From NCBI GenBank assembly GCA_003427395.1, contig BFEA01000064.1, forward strand, positions 2,510,533 through 2,539,114: a stretch of 28,582 nucleotides of DNA, read 5' to 3'. Source of the DNA: Chara braunii. Taxonomy: Eukaryota; Streptophyta; Charophyceae; Charales; Characeae. The notes under the pieces are model-generated. The model did no database searches and was not told the DNA's origin. It saw nothing but the letters and a program-made list of their open reading frames with translations. Both the position numbers and the translations under genes were made by a program. The first letter of the stretch is position 1; each line of letters starts with the position of its first letter. Positions 8,095-17,700 of the stretch are shown in pieces.

Positions 8095-9000
8095 TGGATA
8101 GAAGATTTTCAGTATTTTCCTTCCTGTTGTGCAATTATCTCATTGGGTGGAGCCCTCCTTCAATCAGGGAGTATATGGAGGGTGTCAGGATCAGTGCTGA
8201 CAGAAGTCAAGTTTATTCCGGAAAATGTGCCGGTTACTTTGTTCACTGTTGTTGCAACCACCACCATCAGATAATTGTGAAAGCACTCTGCCGTAATTTC
8301 CGGTGGGAGGTCTCTGTTTCTTTTTTTTTTTTGCCTTTCTCCTGTTTTCTCAGCCAGGAAATGAACCTGTCTGGCCGCTGCCACTCAGTGTCACACTGGA
8401 TCGGCCACACTCCTATCCGACTGCTAATGGGACCTCGCCCCAGATACATTCTGTGAGGTGCTCGTGTGACTGTGCCCTCAGTGAGGGCGTGTAGCAGACA
8501 AACAACGAAAAAAACAACAACAAAAAAAACAAAACTCCCTTATGCTGTGATTGAGGGCGGATACTGGATGCTACAGCATTCAGATGGTTACTTGCCACCC
8601 GTGAAATACGCCCTGCCTGGCTGGGAGGACACTACAACGGCATGAAACCAAAAACAAAAGAAAAAACAAAAGAAAAAAGTTCAAAAAACAAAAGCAAACT
8701 TCAGCCACGCATAGTGGCCAGATACATTCCTCAAAGCACTGGTGTTACGTGGCCTTCCCCTACGTCCCTGGATTCGAAACTTTTTTTTTTTTTTTTTTTT
8801 TTCATTTTTATTTTGTCGGCCTCCAACCCTGCCCCGAGCCCCGTGTTTTAAGGAGTAGGCTACTAGATGGACTTCGCGTTTGCCTGTGAAAGGTAGTGGT
8901 GCTTTAAGCCCAGGGTGTTGTGGAGGCCAAGGCCCAGACACACACACACAGTGATTGCTGGCAGTGGCAGTCGATGGTTGTCCTGACAGGCGAAGGCCTA
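8095..9000. other. No gene seen; T22 tract
   Basis: No supported gene in this ~900-bp stretch. It holds A-rich AAACAA clusters (8500-8530, 8645-8700), the small hairpin GCCCTCA/TGAGGGC (8474-8488), a T22 tract (8781-8802) and a short (CA) run (8937-8950). A minus-strand frame at 8160-8384 has a protein-like end (LMVVVATTVNKVTGTFSGIN) but nothing identifiable. Confidence 0.5.
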
Positions 9001-9170
9001 CCTGGTCTTCACTGCTTCGTCCGCCATGTATTTCCCATTGAACAGCTGATTCTTCCTTTCATCCCATATAAGCTTCATGCTGATCCCTCTGATAACCTGA
9101 GCTATATGATAGGCCCATTTGTTCTCCAGTCTGTCTGCTGTGTTACAGGTTCCTGACAGAATCCACTCGT
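9001..9170 (-). pseudogene. LINE ORF2 C-terminal fragment
   Basis: Minus-strand translation gives DRLENKWAYHIAQVIRG and then MKLIWDERKNQLFNGKYM, ending at a stop at 8998-9000. This looks like the far C-terminal tail of the LINE ORF2 whose zinc-binding part lies at 10.5-10.9 kb on the same strand. It is separated from that part by a T24 tract (9172-9195) and repeat copy A. Confidence 0.5.
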
Positions 9171-9171
9171 C

Positions 9172-9583
9172 TTTTTTTTTTTTTTTTTTTTTTTTCCAAA
9201 CACCACTCCTCTAGTGCTCGCGGTGCTGGTAAGAGCAGACACCGCTACCGCCTTGAGGAGAGACTCCATCTATTGGTGGGGAGCATCACCTGCTGGAAAA
9301 CGGGTCCAGCGTCCCTGTTACAGAATGGAACAAGATGAATCAGGAAACAGAAAACACAACAGAATATCTGAAAAAGCCTGCCAGCATGGATTACTCTGGA
9401 GTTCCAGAGGATTAACTGAGCAGGGTGCTGAAGGGTGTTGCTGATGACGGTCCTCTCCTCCTACAGAATGAAAATGAAAGATATCAGGAAAGAAGTTTGC
9501 CTGCCAGCATTGATTGCTCTGGATTCCAGAGAATTGGCTGAGCAGGTAAAAGAAAACAACAGGGGCCGGAAACCTCTTCGCCC
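9172..9583 (-). repeat. ~340-bp repeat, copy A, with poly(A) tail
   Basis: 9245-9583 is about 90% identical to 10131-10486 and ends on the low-coordinate side in a T24 tract (9172-9195), so it reads as a minus-strand element with an A24 tail. It has an internal ~100-bp duplication around GCCTGCCAGCAT.GATT.CTCTGG. Size, tail and repetition suggest a SINE-like insertion into the LINE. Confidence 0.65.
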
Positions 9584-9809
9584 CATATCAGGCGCCAAAA
9601 ATCAACTTTAATATCCTAGTTCCTTCCTCCCCCAGCTATGTCTCAAGGATATGAACCAGAAGTCGTCCCATCCTGCCGGAAGCTTCTCCTCCCTTGAATC
9701 CTGCTTGAATCTTGCTTGTCGTTTCCCCTCTCCACATCCTGCCATTGATCGCGTGCGGGCAAGGTACTATGGCCGTTACCCTGGGGGCACCAGGACTCGG
9801 CCATAGTCC

Positions 9810-10124
9810 TTATGTCAATATTTCCATTAGGGAGAGGGCATGGGTTGGGAAGGGATCAGGGAAGTCTGAGGGGGGGCGAAGGGGGAAGGAGGATTCGATA
9901 TGAGTCCAGTCCTTGAACACCAAAATGTAATCCCTTGCCCCTTCCAGAACTTGATTGCTGTCTGGGACGTCTCTACTCCATTCCACTTTGGCTATCCACC
10001 CTTCTCTATCTCCCCCCAACCATTCCTTACAGAACTTAGTGATTGCCCGTTTCACATCTTCGATCTGGTGGTAAATATCTAGTTGGGGCTTCAGGGTAAG
10101 CCATCTACGTTCCAGTTCCAGCCG
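9810..10124 (-). pseudogene. LINE ORF2 fragment between the two repeat copies
   Basis: The minus-strand frame is open from the N gap (10124) to 9810. It encodes LELERRWLTLKPQLDIYHQI, then VKRAITKFCKEWLGGDREGW and DYILVFKDWTHIES. It has the feel of LINE ORF2 sequence beyond the zinc-binding domain, and its position and strand agree. The assignment rests on context more than on a motif. The 9584-9810 gap holds no clear gene. Confidence 0.4.
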
Positions 10125-10130
10125 NNNNNN
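10125..10130. other. Assembly gap (6 N)
   Basis: Six N bases sit exactly at the start of repeat copy B. In copy A the corresponding flank is a T24 tract plus about 50 bp, so a homopolymer probably stopped the assembly here. Confidence 0.95.
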
Positions 10131-10486
10131 CTACCACCTTGAGGAGAGACTCCATCTATTGGTGGGGAGCATCACCTGCTGGAAAACGGGTCCAGCGTCT
10201 CTGTTACAGAATGGAACAAGATGAATCAGGAAACAGAAGACATGAGAGAATATCTGAAAAAAGCCTGCCAGCATTGATTACTCTGGATTTCCAGAGGATT
10301 AACTGAACAGGGTGCTGAAGGGTGTTGCTGATGACAGTCCTCTCCTCCTACAGAATGAAAAATTTAATGACGGATATCAGGAAAGAAGTTTGCCTGCCAG
10401 CATTGATTGCTCTGGATTCCAGAGGATTGGCTGATCTGAGCAGGTAAAAGGAAAAAACAGGGGAGGGAACCTCTTTGCCCCCTGAA
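10131..10486 (-). repeat. ~340-bp repeat, copy B
   Basis: Second copy of the element at 9245-9583, roughly 90% identical, same orientation, truncated by the N gap. Its boundary at 10486 falls directly after LINE coding sequence (TKKERIQ). Confidence 0.8.
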
Positions 10487-10895
10487 TTCTTTCTTTCTTT
10501 GTAATTGTGTCCCAGTGTTTAATCCACCAGTCCCATATACTTCTTGATGCTGGACAAGTGAGCCACAACTGTCTGTTGGTTTCCCACATCCATTTGCAGC
10601 GCCCACAGCTTGCGGACATTTTCATTCCTTTATTGACTAAGCATACTGCTGTGAGGCTGTAGCTAGAAACAGCTGCAGCCAACCAAAGCATAATCGCCAG
10701 CTTCCGGGAGGGTATTCTTTTGAATTGTTTGCAGAGCGATTGTTTGCAGAGCGACAGACTACTAGTATACCTGTCCAGTGGCAACATATCTTGAGCTTGT
10801 CTTCTCTTCTGGATTGAAGCTGTTGGCGGCTTTTCCAACTTCGCTCTGAGCACATCGGTGCCTTTCTTAGGAGTGTTTTCATCCATGGCCATCAT
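10487..10895 (-). pseudogene. LINE ORF2 zinc-binding (zf-RVT) region
   Basis: The minus-strand frame contains SCGRCKWMWETNRQLWLTCP and then SIWDWWIKHWDTITKKE, the zinc-binding pattern CxxC...ETxx(H)L...C found after the RT in many plant-type LINEs. The usual His is Gln here (NRQLW), so the zinc site is damaged. The upstream part (LAIMLWLAAAVSSYSLTAV) also fits. The frame begins at ATG 10895 only by chance; the RT domain itself is not present upstream. Confidence 0.6.
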
Positions 10896-11593
10896 CTTTT
10901 CTTTGTTTTTTCAACACAAGGCTCCGATCTATTAGTGGGATGGGAAGCGGCCCCAGCGGCCCTTATGAAATGTCAATATGTGAATTAAGTAGTTGGCTGA
11001 GAATTGCCCCGCTTCTACAACAGAAACTCGGTAGTGGGATCAAGTCAGTCCTAAGCGAAGGCCGCCCGCTGCAGCTCATTTATTTAATATTCATTCGATG
11101 ATCCATGATTGAGTGATCTGCATCCCGTTCAAGCTGATGTAGCGGGCCCAGCCCAGCCCTATAAAGCCTCTTGCTCATTAGTAGTCAAAAACAATCAATC
11201 AATTGTTGGGGGGTTCAAAAAAAAAAAAAAAAAAAAAAGAAAGAAAGAAAAAAAAAAAGAAACTCCGAGAGGGGAGATTTCTGAACCAAGAGCAGGGTAG
11301 GGTACCGTTGGTAACGGCGCCTCTTCACCGCGGGCCTGCGCCCCACATGCCATCCCGATAGAATAGTTGTGACATTGTGGGACCTTTAGGGGTCCTGCAA
11401 TGTGGGACCTCTAGCAACCCACAATGCGGGACCTTCCGCAGTGTTTGGTATGGGCGGTGCGATGATACGTCCGGCCTTTTACTAGGGCAGGGACTCGGAT
11501 TTCTAAGGCTTCAGTTTTCTCACTGGTTTTCCAGTGCCTTAGGGGTCCCGTGCAAACTGGAGGCAGAGGCAAGGCAGTGTTACAGAAGTATAT
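10896..11593. other. No gene seen; A-rich tract and GTGGGACCT repeats
   Basis: No supported gene. 11217-11262 is almost pure A with a few G. 11370-11445 has repeated (T/C)G(T/C)GGGACCT blocks. Confidence 0.5.
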
Positions 11594-11738
11594 TATCCAC
11601 TTCTTTTTCTTTCTTTTTTGTTATTAAAAGTTGGACCATTTCTCAATTTATGCGCGCCATCCTTGCGCAGGGGCCATCCTAATCTTCTCTGTAATATTCC
11701 AATTTTTGCGGATGTCCCGAAGGAGTATCCACTTCTTT
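11594..11738 (-). pseudogene. U6 snRNA retropseudogene with target-site duplication
   Basis: On the minus strand 11725-11631 reads as U6 snRNA: CTCCTTCGGGACATCC, a TTACAGAGAAGATTA block with the ACAGAGA box, GGCCCCTGCGCAAGGATG, and AAATTGAGAAATGGTCCAA at the 3' end. It is mutated (the AGC triad reads AGG; AACGATACAG reads AATATTACAG). A short T4 is followed by an A-rich tail (11630-11607). The identical 13-mer TATCCACTTCTTT flanks it at 11594-11606 and 11726-11738. Tail plus duplication show LINE-type retroposition, so this is not a working gene. Confidence 0.9.
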
Positions 11739-11936
11739 CTGGCCGAGAATACTATACTTCTTTTCCCTGCTCAGCGAGCCGCATGTCAGTGGGTACACCC
11801 AATAACTGTTGAAACACAGTCCACATTAGGGGCATAAAAAAATACCTCTTTGAATGTAGGCTATTGAAACTTCATATATTGATTCCTATTTTATTTTCTA
11901 TTTATTTTTATAATCCTACCAGGCTACCACTCTTTC

Positions 11937-12103
11937 CCCCCCCCCCCCCCCTCCACTCCCTCCACTACTTGATAAATGCACACAAAGGTCCTGGCTCCAC
12001 TACTCTCGACATGCACAAAAGACAAAATCATGGCGGTGTATCTTTCCATGTTCTAGTGGAAGATTCACTCTCGTTTTGCACATGTTGATAGTAGTGGAGG
12101 GAG
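11937..12103. repeat. Poly(C) followed by a ~150-bp inverted repeat
   Basis: C-run at about 11937-11951. CTCCCTCCACTACT with following bases (11956-11984) is repeated inverted at 12073-12103 (GTAGTGGAGGGAG), with TGCACA/TGCACA blocks inside. It may be a small foldback element. Confidence 0.5.
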
Positions 12104-12522
12104 GCCCTTGTTCAGGCGGCAACAGTGGCACAGAAGGGCGTTCGTTTCCCGCCATTCACTGAGAGATGGTTAACTGAGGGCCAAAAATTCGCTCACTGTC
12201 ACACAGTAATAGAAAACTATATTATTCCATGGCATGTGGGACGAGGCCCCCGTTATAGGGGCGCCTGCTCCAATGGCTATCTGCCTGGCCCACCTTATCC
12301 CTAGCACACTTTTCTGTCGCTGTTTCTGCCCCCTGTAAGTCACAATCTGCCTTAAGCCGCCACTACACGGCCCCAACCTTGCTGAAAAGAAGAAACTCGT
12401 TGCCTATCTGGGAAAAAAGTTGGCGCCAGCTCGGTGCCATCGCGCCATCGATTAAAGAAATCGGAGGCCAGCGTTGTGACACCCAACCTCACGCCCGGCG
12501 CGGCTTCCTGATCGGAGTGTGA

Positions 12523-13275
12523 GTGGGCCTGGAAGTGCGAAAAGGGGATGTGCCAAGGATTTTAGGAAAGTGGGGGGGTGGAGTCCCAGGTCGGAACTGG
12601 GATCTACTGTGGCAAGTTTCAGGGATAGGAATGCAAGAGGGTAGGCGCGGGCCGAAGTCCACTTCTATGCTTCTGAGCGTGGAGCTACCGCCTCTGTTGA
12701 TTCCGTCGTCTGGGTTGGACTCGTATTTGGTGCATCGTCGGAACGCTATGGCTATCGCGCTGTCCGATTACTTGTTGGCGTCGTATGTTACTGGTCTCAG
12801 AATCCGACGCGGCCGGCCTTAGCCGAAGGCTGTGCGCCCGTCGTTCTTCCTCCGAGCGAGTTCACTGGATGAAGCCGGAGGCTCGGTACTCGCGGTCTTG
12901 CAATCACTCCGAGCATGGGGGTTGGGGCCAATACGGAGCGATTGCACGCCAGGGGATGATGGTCAGCGAATGGAAGGGCAGTATGTGGTGGTAGGGAGGG
13001 AAGTCGGTTTTCAAAATAATTATTCCCGGTTCCACGACAAGGTGGCACGTGTACGAGCTCGGGCATTCAGGGTGGTGGGGAATGCGCTCTCGAGCTCGGT
13101 CGATATCCCACTCGTAGATATGTTCGTTTCCCACCGGGTATGGAAATTCAGGAAATTCTCCCCTTGGTTGTGCAGACAGACACACGTGCTCCCAATACTC
13201 CCAGAATTCCTGATCCCTCAGACACTCGCGGTCAGTAATACGAAAAGGGAGTTCGATATTCATGCTGCAGGGTGA
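12523..13275 (+). CDS. Unrecognised frame with one internal TAG
   Basis: One + frame stays open from 12523 to 13275 except for a TAG at 12820-12822, about 250 codons in a GC-rich stretch. Protein-like parts are LPPLLIPSSGLDSYLVHRRN and GREVGFQNNYSRFHDKVARV. I do not recognise it. The opposite strand is also open for 120 codons (12904-13263), so base composition could explain both. Treat it as a candidate pseudogene or chance frame. Confidence 0.15.
12904..13263 (-). CDS. Unrecognised possible exon
   Basis: A 119-residue minus-strand frame starts with ATG at 13261-13263, rich in aromatic and acidic residues (EFWEYWEHVCLSAQPRGEFP, NEHIYEWDIDRARERIPHHP). Just upstream on that strand is TTTCTGCCTCACCCTGCAG, a good splice-acceptor-like pyrimidine tract with AG immediately before the coding sequence. 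I know no homologue. It overlaps the + frame of 12523-13275, and at most one is likely to be real. Confidence 0.28.
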   Translation of the reverse strand: MNIELPFRITDRECLRDQEFWEYWEHVCLSAQPRGEFPEFPYPVGNEHIYEWDIDRARERIPHHPECPSSYTCHLVVEPGIIILKTDFPPYHHILPFHSLTIIPWRAIAPYWPQPPCSE

Positions 13276-13791
13276 GGCAGAAACTCAGTCATTCAAAAAG
13301 TTGGACCGAGTACAGGCCTTGCAGACACGCGTGTACGCCACGTTCTTCCAGTCGGGCTTACACGTGCGTGCACAAGGCCTGCCCTTCGGTTTGACGAACA
13401 AAGGCCAATGACCCGCGTCTCATACGCGCCGGCCCGTTAAGCGAAGGTGGATAGTCCTATCACGAGACAGACATCTGATCATCTAGCATGCTTATTTAAT
13501 TCAGACAGAAAAATACCCATCATCCATGCGTCCTGTTTCATGCACACATAAACAAAAAAAAGGTGACAATCGTTCGTGCATCCAGATCGTACAAAATTCG
13601 ATCGTAGGCGATTAATCAATCAATGGGGCCCATCCATATAGAGGGAGGAGCAAGGTGGGAGAAACAACCATACATCAACCATTAGAGACAAACGAAGAAA
13701 AGATCTGAGATGCCAATCGATGGAAGCAAAGGCGTCTTGCGCCAGATACCAAAATTACTCAGAAGAATGGAAGAGAACATCACTACAATAC

Positions 13792-13794
<3 letters not shown>
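13276..13794. other. No gene seen
   Basis: No supported gene. A short LPFGLTN stretch in the + frame near 13380-13400 recalls Gypsy RT but has no support around it. Confidence 0.4.
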
Positions 13795-13832
<38 letters not shown>

Positions 13833-13848
13833 TCTCTCTCTCTCTCTT
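13795..13848. repeat. Poly(C)36 followed by (TC)9
   Basis: An uninterrupted C run at 13795-13830 leads directly into (TC)n at 13831-13848. C runs of this length are rare in assemblies; the exact number is uncertain. Confidence 0.9.
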
Positions 13849-14119
13849 CACAACATCCCGATGCAGACAGTTCGTCGCCACACACCCACACAGAGTTGTC
13901 ACCCCGATTAGTCCGAGCATACACAACAGGTTCGCCCGTGCGCCACAGTCCGTCGTGGCCCCACATCAACCCCGCATACCCAGCACCAGCTCGTCGGGCC
14001 GCCCAACTCTCTACTCACCTTCCAAATCTTGCTCGTTAGCCGATCCTCTCGACCGCGCTAACTTCCAGGAGTCTTAGAGAGCCAGTTAATCGTGCTTGTG
14101 AGATTTATAGCATGCACGC

Positions 14120-14407
14120 TTGCGCGAGATACCCAGGGTTGTGGCTAAGTGGGAAAAGAAGGAGGAAGGAAGTGCCTACGTCCTCATGGCCAGGCCACGG
14201 CGTGGGGGACGGAGCCTCGCTCCACACATCGATCCAGTCATGCAAGCGTTCCGACCAATTAGGACAGAGGAAGAAGTACGCGCGCACATGGACGCCACAA
14301 AAAATTTCAAGAACAGGAGGATTAGAGTTGCAATTATGCCCGCCAAAACAGAAATTACAATTACACGCAAGGATAAAGGCGCAAAAAAGTCAGAACACAG
14401 ATCTTGA
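14120..14407 (+). CDS. Unrecognised small frame
   Basis: A 95-codon + frame from a GTG, basic and charged (AFRPIRTEEEVRAHMDATKN, then IRVAIMPAKTEITITRKDKG). It looks somewhat protein-like, but overlapping frames on both strands are equally open. No domain recognised. 14408-15130 holds no supported gene. Confidence 0.18.
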   Translation: MREIPRVVAKWEKKEEGSAYVLMARPRRGGRSLAPHIDPVMQAFRPIRTEEEVRAHMDATKNFKNRRIRVAIMPAKTEITITRKDKGAKKSEHRS

Positions 14408-15131
14408 CGCGGCAAGGCGTGCGCCAGCACGAAGCGCCGTGCAACAAGAATCGAGACGCGCCTAAATTCCTAATCTAAATCCTAATTGCAAAAAGAAATT
14501 CCGAACGGAGCAATTTCCGAGAGCTCACGGGGGCTCGACCTCAGTTTAAAAATTCAAAAAGATTTTTCTGCACGACGACCGAGCCAAAATTCCCATTTGG
14601 CGCAGCATAATAAGAAAGAAGCTATGGCAACAGTTATCTGTCGCGCTCGCTAAGGTGCGACCAACTACCAATCGTCACAAGATTTCCCCGGCGTCGATTT
14701 CGAAAAACAAGAAAAGCAAGGGCGCTCATGTAATTCCACAGACCCTCCCGATTCAACCCCCGAAGTAGCCTTGCGCAGAAAAGTTGCAGAAAAAAGTTCG
14801 TCACATATGTGAGGCCCAGGGGGTTCTAATCTTGAGCAAGCTTCTGCTTGCTCTCCCAATCCTCCATCGACCTTGCGCGGAAGCACCAGGAGCCGACATG
14901 TGCCACTTACCGTGAGATGAGAGTGTGAAAGTCATCCAGGTGGCACTGCAAACTTTGATCCTAGAGATTGTCGAGGAAGGGTAGCCTTATGACAGGTGGG
15001 GGAGGAGGAGGATGAACTTGTGGGAGGGGTGGCAGAAAGCGGCGGAGTTGTCGATCTCCTGCAGGGAGTCGGGTGTAGTGGACGATGCGATGAACGCGAG
15101 GGAAACGATGATCTTGATGAGAGAGCGAGGC

Positions 15132-15353
15132 GGGGTAATCAGGATAGAGGGTACAAAGCATCGAATAGTTATGGGATGACAACTAAGGGACTAGGAGTGT
15201 TGTCGCGTTGTTTGATGTGTGTGTGTGTATTTTATTTTTGTGACGAGGTTGGTCCAACTCCTGCGTGACGCGGCCGAGAGGGTCCCGCGCTGCGGCGTGC
15301 GGTGCCAGACCGATGCGCCCGACAGTGGGGTAATCAGGATAGAGGGTACAAAG
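15132..15353. repeat. Exact 27-bp direct repeat, 195 bp apart
   Basis: GGGGTAATCAGGATAGAGGG plus TACAAAG occurs identically at 15132-15158 and 15327-15353. Open frames on either strand here are unassigned. Confidence 0.85.
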
Positions 15354-15659
15354 GGTGCGGGAAATCGTGGCGTGGAAATTCTCATGCTCTTCACATGCGG
15401 GGATGGTACCCGCGATTATGCAATAAACCTCAGAGTCTATATTATTATATTCCTGCCATGCCGCACTAAAGAGAAGGATATGAAGGGGAAAGGAAGTTAC
15501 GAGAGAGTGAGTGGTGGCGTGCGGGAAAACGGTGGCGATGAGGCAGGTAGAGTAGAATTGGTGGAAGAGGGAAGGTGGGAAAGGATGCCAGTTAGAAGGG
15601 AACGGAGGACGACCCGCGAGTTGATGGAGGGTGAGGTAATAAAGGGGACAGCGGGATAA

Positions 15660-15962
15660 CGACCAGGGACGAAGCCCGAGCGCCCGCATCTTCACGTAGG
15701 CGAACGGTGCGCCGCGGTGGTGGAGAGGATTGAGCCGGCGTTGGACTTCTTCTACGACGTCTGCTTCCGGATCCCTCCGCGGTCTTTCTCCTTTAAGGCC
15801 ACAAAAGCTTTTACATCGCCCGTTTCCGCAAGTCCCTCAAGATGGGGACTTTCACTCTCTCTTATCTCTCTCTCTCTTCCTTTTGTCTGCGAGTCTCTAC
15901 GGGCATCAAAATATGAACTCTGGAAAAGAAACAGACTGAAAAGTTCAAAGAAGAGAAGGTAG
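15660..15962 (+). CDS. Unrecognised frame, possibly an exon
   Basis: The frame is open from just after a TAA near 15657 to a TAG at 15960-15962. The first half looks like real protein with GC-ending codons (KPERPHLHVGERCAAVVERI, EPALDFFYDVCFRIPPRSFS). The second half is serine- and leucine-rich, from CT-rich DNA. A donor-like AAG|GTAGAA overlaps the stop. No homologue known to me. Confidence 0.28.
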   Translation, partial: RPGTKPERPHLHVGERCAAVVERIEPALDFFYDVCFRIPPRSFSFKATKAFTSPVSASPSRWGLSLSLISLSLPFVCESLRASKYELWKRNRLKSSKKRR

Positions 15963-17045
15963 AACTCCTAGCCGGAGCGGTATTACATTTTGACTAGAGA
16001 GCAGCAAACCAAAAAAGAGAAAAACAATTTCACAGGAGAGATTTAATCCAGCGACCCAGTCTGATCAGACTGCATACGAGGTCCTCTCGAGTACAGTCTG
16101 ACCAGCTCTGTGACCATTCAACAAATCAGACAACGAGTGACTAAATGCAACAATGGAGGATTGAGTGGTGTATAGGGTGCGAGTCAAGCCATGGACGGTG
16201 CGATCGAAAGCATGCGAAACGTCTCAGCTGAGATCCCCTCGGCAGTGGGTGTCCTAACCAAGAAGAATAAACTCCGGATCTCAGTCAAGAAGAGAATGGA
16301 CTAATGTCTAACAGATTCGGATCCAAGGGCTCTTCTTGTTTTGGCCCGGTCCCGCTGGGTCCCATGTAGGTCGTGACCGAGTCCCAACCAAGAGGAGTCC
16401 CACTTGGACTAAGTTTCTGCTTCTAACATCTTGAAAACGAACTTCAACCTCCGGCAGAACCTATAGACTACAGCCGTTCAGAGATGAAAAGACAAAGCAC
16501 TGTAGAAGGAATCGACATTCAAATCAAGATACTTCGTTTCTCCATCCATCAAGTGAGTAGGTAGTTCACACACATTCAATCACACAATCAAGACCACAGA
16601 GGAGTAGAAAAGAAACCCAGAGTAACCCCAGCAGGACAATCAATACCATGCGCACATACATGGGCATCCCGTAGGTGCACAACACTTACCTGAGTGGCCT
16701 GAGCTTGGAGATGAATAGAACTCACCCCCCTCTCATGTGATCCTCTTGACCCCTTTAACACTACCCCAACACTAGTGTCCTATTTCCTAGGAGGGTCTGA
16801 CTCCAACACCAAAGTGCAACGTCGGGTCCCCCGCCGATGCTGAAGAACCAAGTAGCAACTTGCAGTCCGGAGATGCTGAATGGCCGCTGACCCTCAAGTT
16901 CGCCTACTTGAGGGCAGCCCTTAAGTTGCCAAGTGCCTCCCTTGAATCAGATTCCAGGTGCGAGTGCCTCTCACTGTCGCCTCTCTCAAATTGCCGCATG
17001 AAGTCTCCACGAAATGTCTTGCCACCCTAATCTCACTCTCAAGCA
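15963..17045. other. No clear gene; probable LTR-element interior
   Basis: Probably the non-coding interior of the minus-strand LTR element whose primer-binding site is at 17216-17227. It contains a 38-codon + frame with good start context (GCCATGG, about 16191-16304; AEIPSAVGVLTKKNKLRISV) and a strong minus-strand splice donor (CAG|GTAAGTG near 16690). Neither can be tied to a gene. Confidence 0.35.
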
Positions 17046-17181
17046 ACCTGGTTAGGTCCAATGTCGACCCCACATGACCTAACCAGGTGGGGGCAGCTTC
17101 CCTTAGCCATGCTGCCCCACTTCCCTTACATTCAACCCTAACCCTAAGTGTTGTCCTCAACCACTTAGGTTAGGGTTAGGG
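17046..17181 (-). other. Three consecutive hairpins beside the primer-binding site
   Basis: In + coordinates: ACCTGGTTAGGTC/GACCTAACCAGGT (17046-17058 with 17076-17088, 13 of 13 paired), GTGGGGGCAGC/GCTGCCCCAC (17087-17097 with 17111-17120, one bulge), and CCCTAACCCTAAGTG/CACTTAGGTTAGGGTTAGGG (17136-17150 with 17162-17181, one bulge). On the element's strand they lie directly downstream of the primer-binding site, where LTR elements carry packaging or dimerisation structures. Confidence 0.7.
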
Positions 17182-17215
17182 CAGCGAAGTCAACTCTCAC
17201 CAGCAAGTAGAATCC

Positions 17216-17227
17216 GCTCTGATACCA
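17216..17227 (-). other. LTR-retrotransposon primer-binding site (tRNA-iMet)
   Basis: The minus strand reads TGGTATCAGAGC, an exact 12-base match to the complement of plant initiator tRNA-Met. One base separates it from TGTTATGATCC at 17229, the inferred LTR end. It shares the flanking TCC with the site at 511-522. Confidence 0.7.
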
Positions 17228-17228
17228 A

Positions 17229-17700
17229 TGTTATGATCCTGGCCAATTTCGAGATACACATTCATCAGATAGTACAATGCCATCCAGTTGCATAAAGAAA
17301 TGAATGAACTTGAGAGGAGAGAGAAGGTAAGAAGAAGAAGAAGAAGTAAGAAAGAAGAAGAAGATGATGTACACCAGCATAGACAAATGATGAAGGTCTT
17401 CTTCTTCGCTCAACTCTCTCTTCCTCCGTATCTCCTCCTCTCTTATTCACACAAGAAATAATAATACAATGTTGAATAGCTGAACCAGAATCAAAGTCCG
17501 AATCCCTCTTCTACTGCAGGTATCACTTGAGGTCCACCATAGCCATGGCCACCTCTCCCACTCTTCACTCTCATAGGCCGAGGCTATGGCGGACTACTAG
17601 GCTTCGCCCAGATATCCAAAGGACAACCCAAAGCAGCTATGGCTGCCCTTGCTCAGGCAGCCATGCCTGATTCTGCCTCGAAGCTTCTTGGTGTAGCTCA
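17229..17700 (-). mobile_element. Probable 5' LTR (right edge not resolved)
   Basis: Rightward from the primer-binding site, sequence starting TGTTATGATCCTGG should be the LTR. It contains a GAA-rich stretch (17330-17365) and CT-rich sequence. No second LTR was found at lower coordinates, so the element may be a solo or truncated copy. 17700-18480 contains overlapping unassigned open frames on both strands and no supported gene. Confidence 0.35.

Noticed and set aside
9440-9475. CTGATGACGGTCC...GAATGAAA near both ~340-bp repeats, considered as a hammerhead
   Set aside because: No stem II pairing before the GAAA and no stem I partner.
13378-13405. LPFGLTN, resembling the Gypsy reverse transcriptase PFGLTNAP motif
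   Set aside because: Only seven residues match, with no RT-like sequence on either side and a stop right after.
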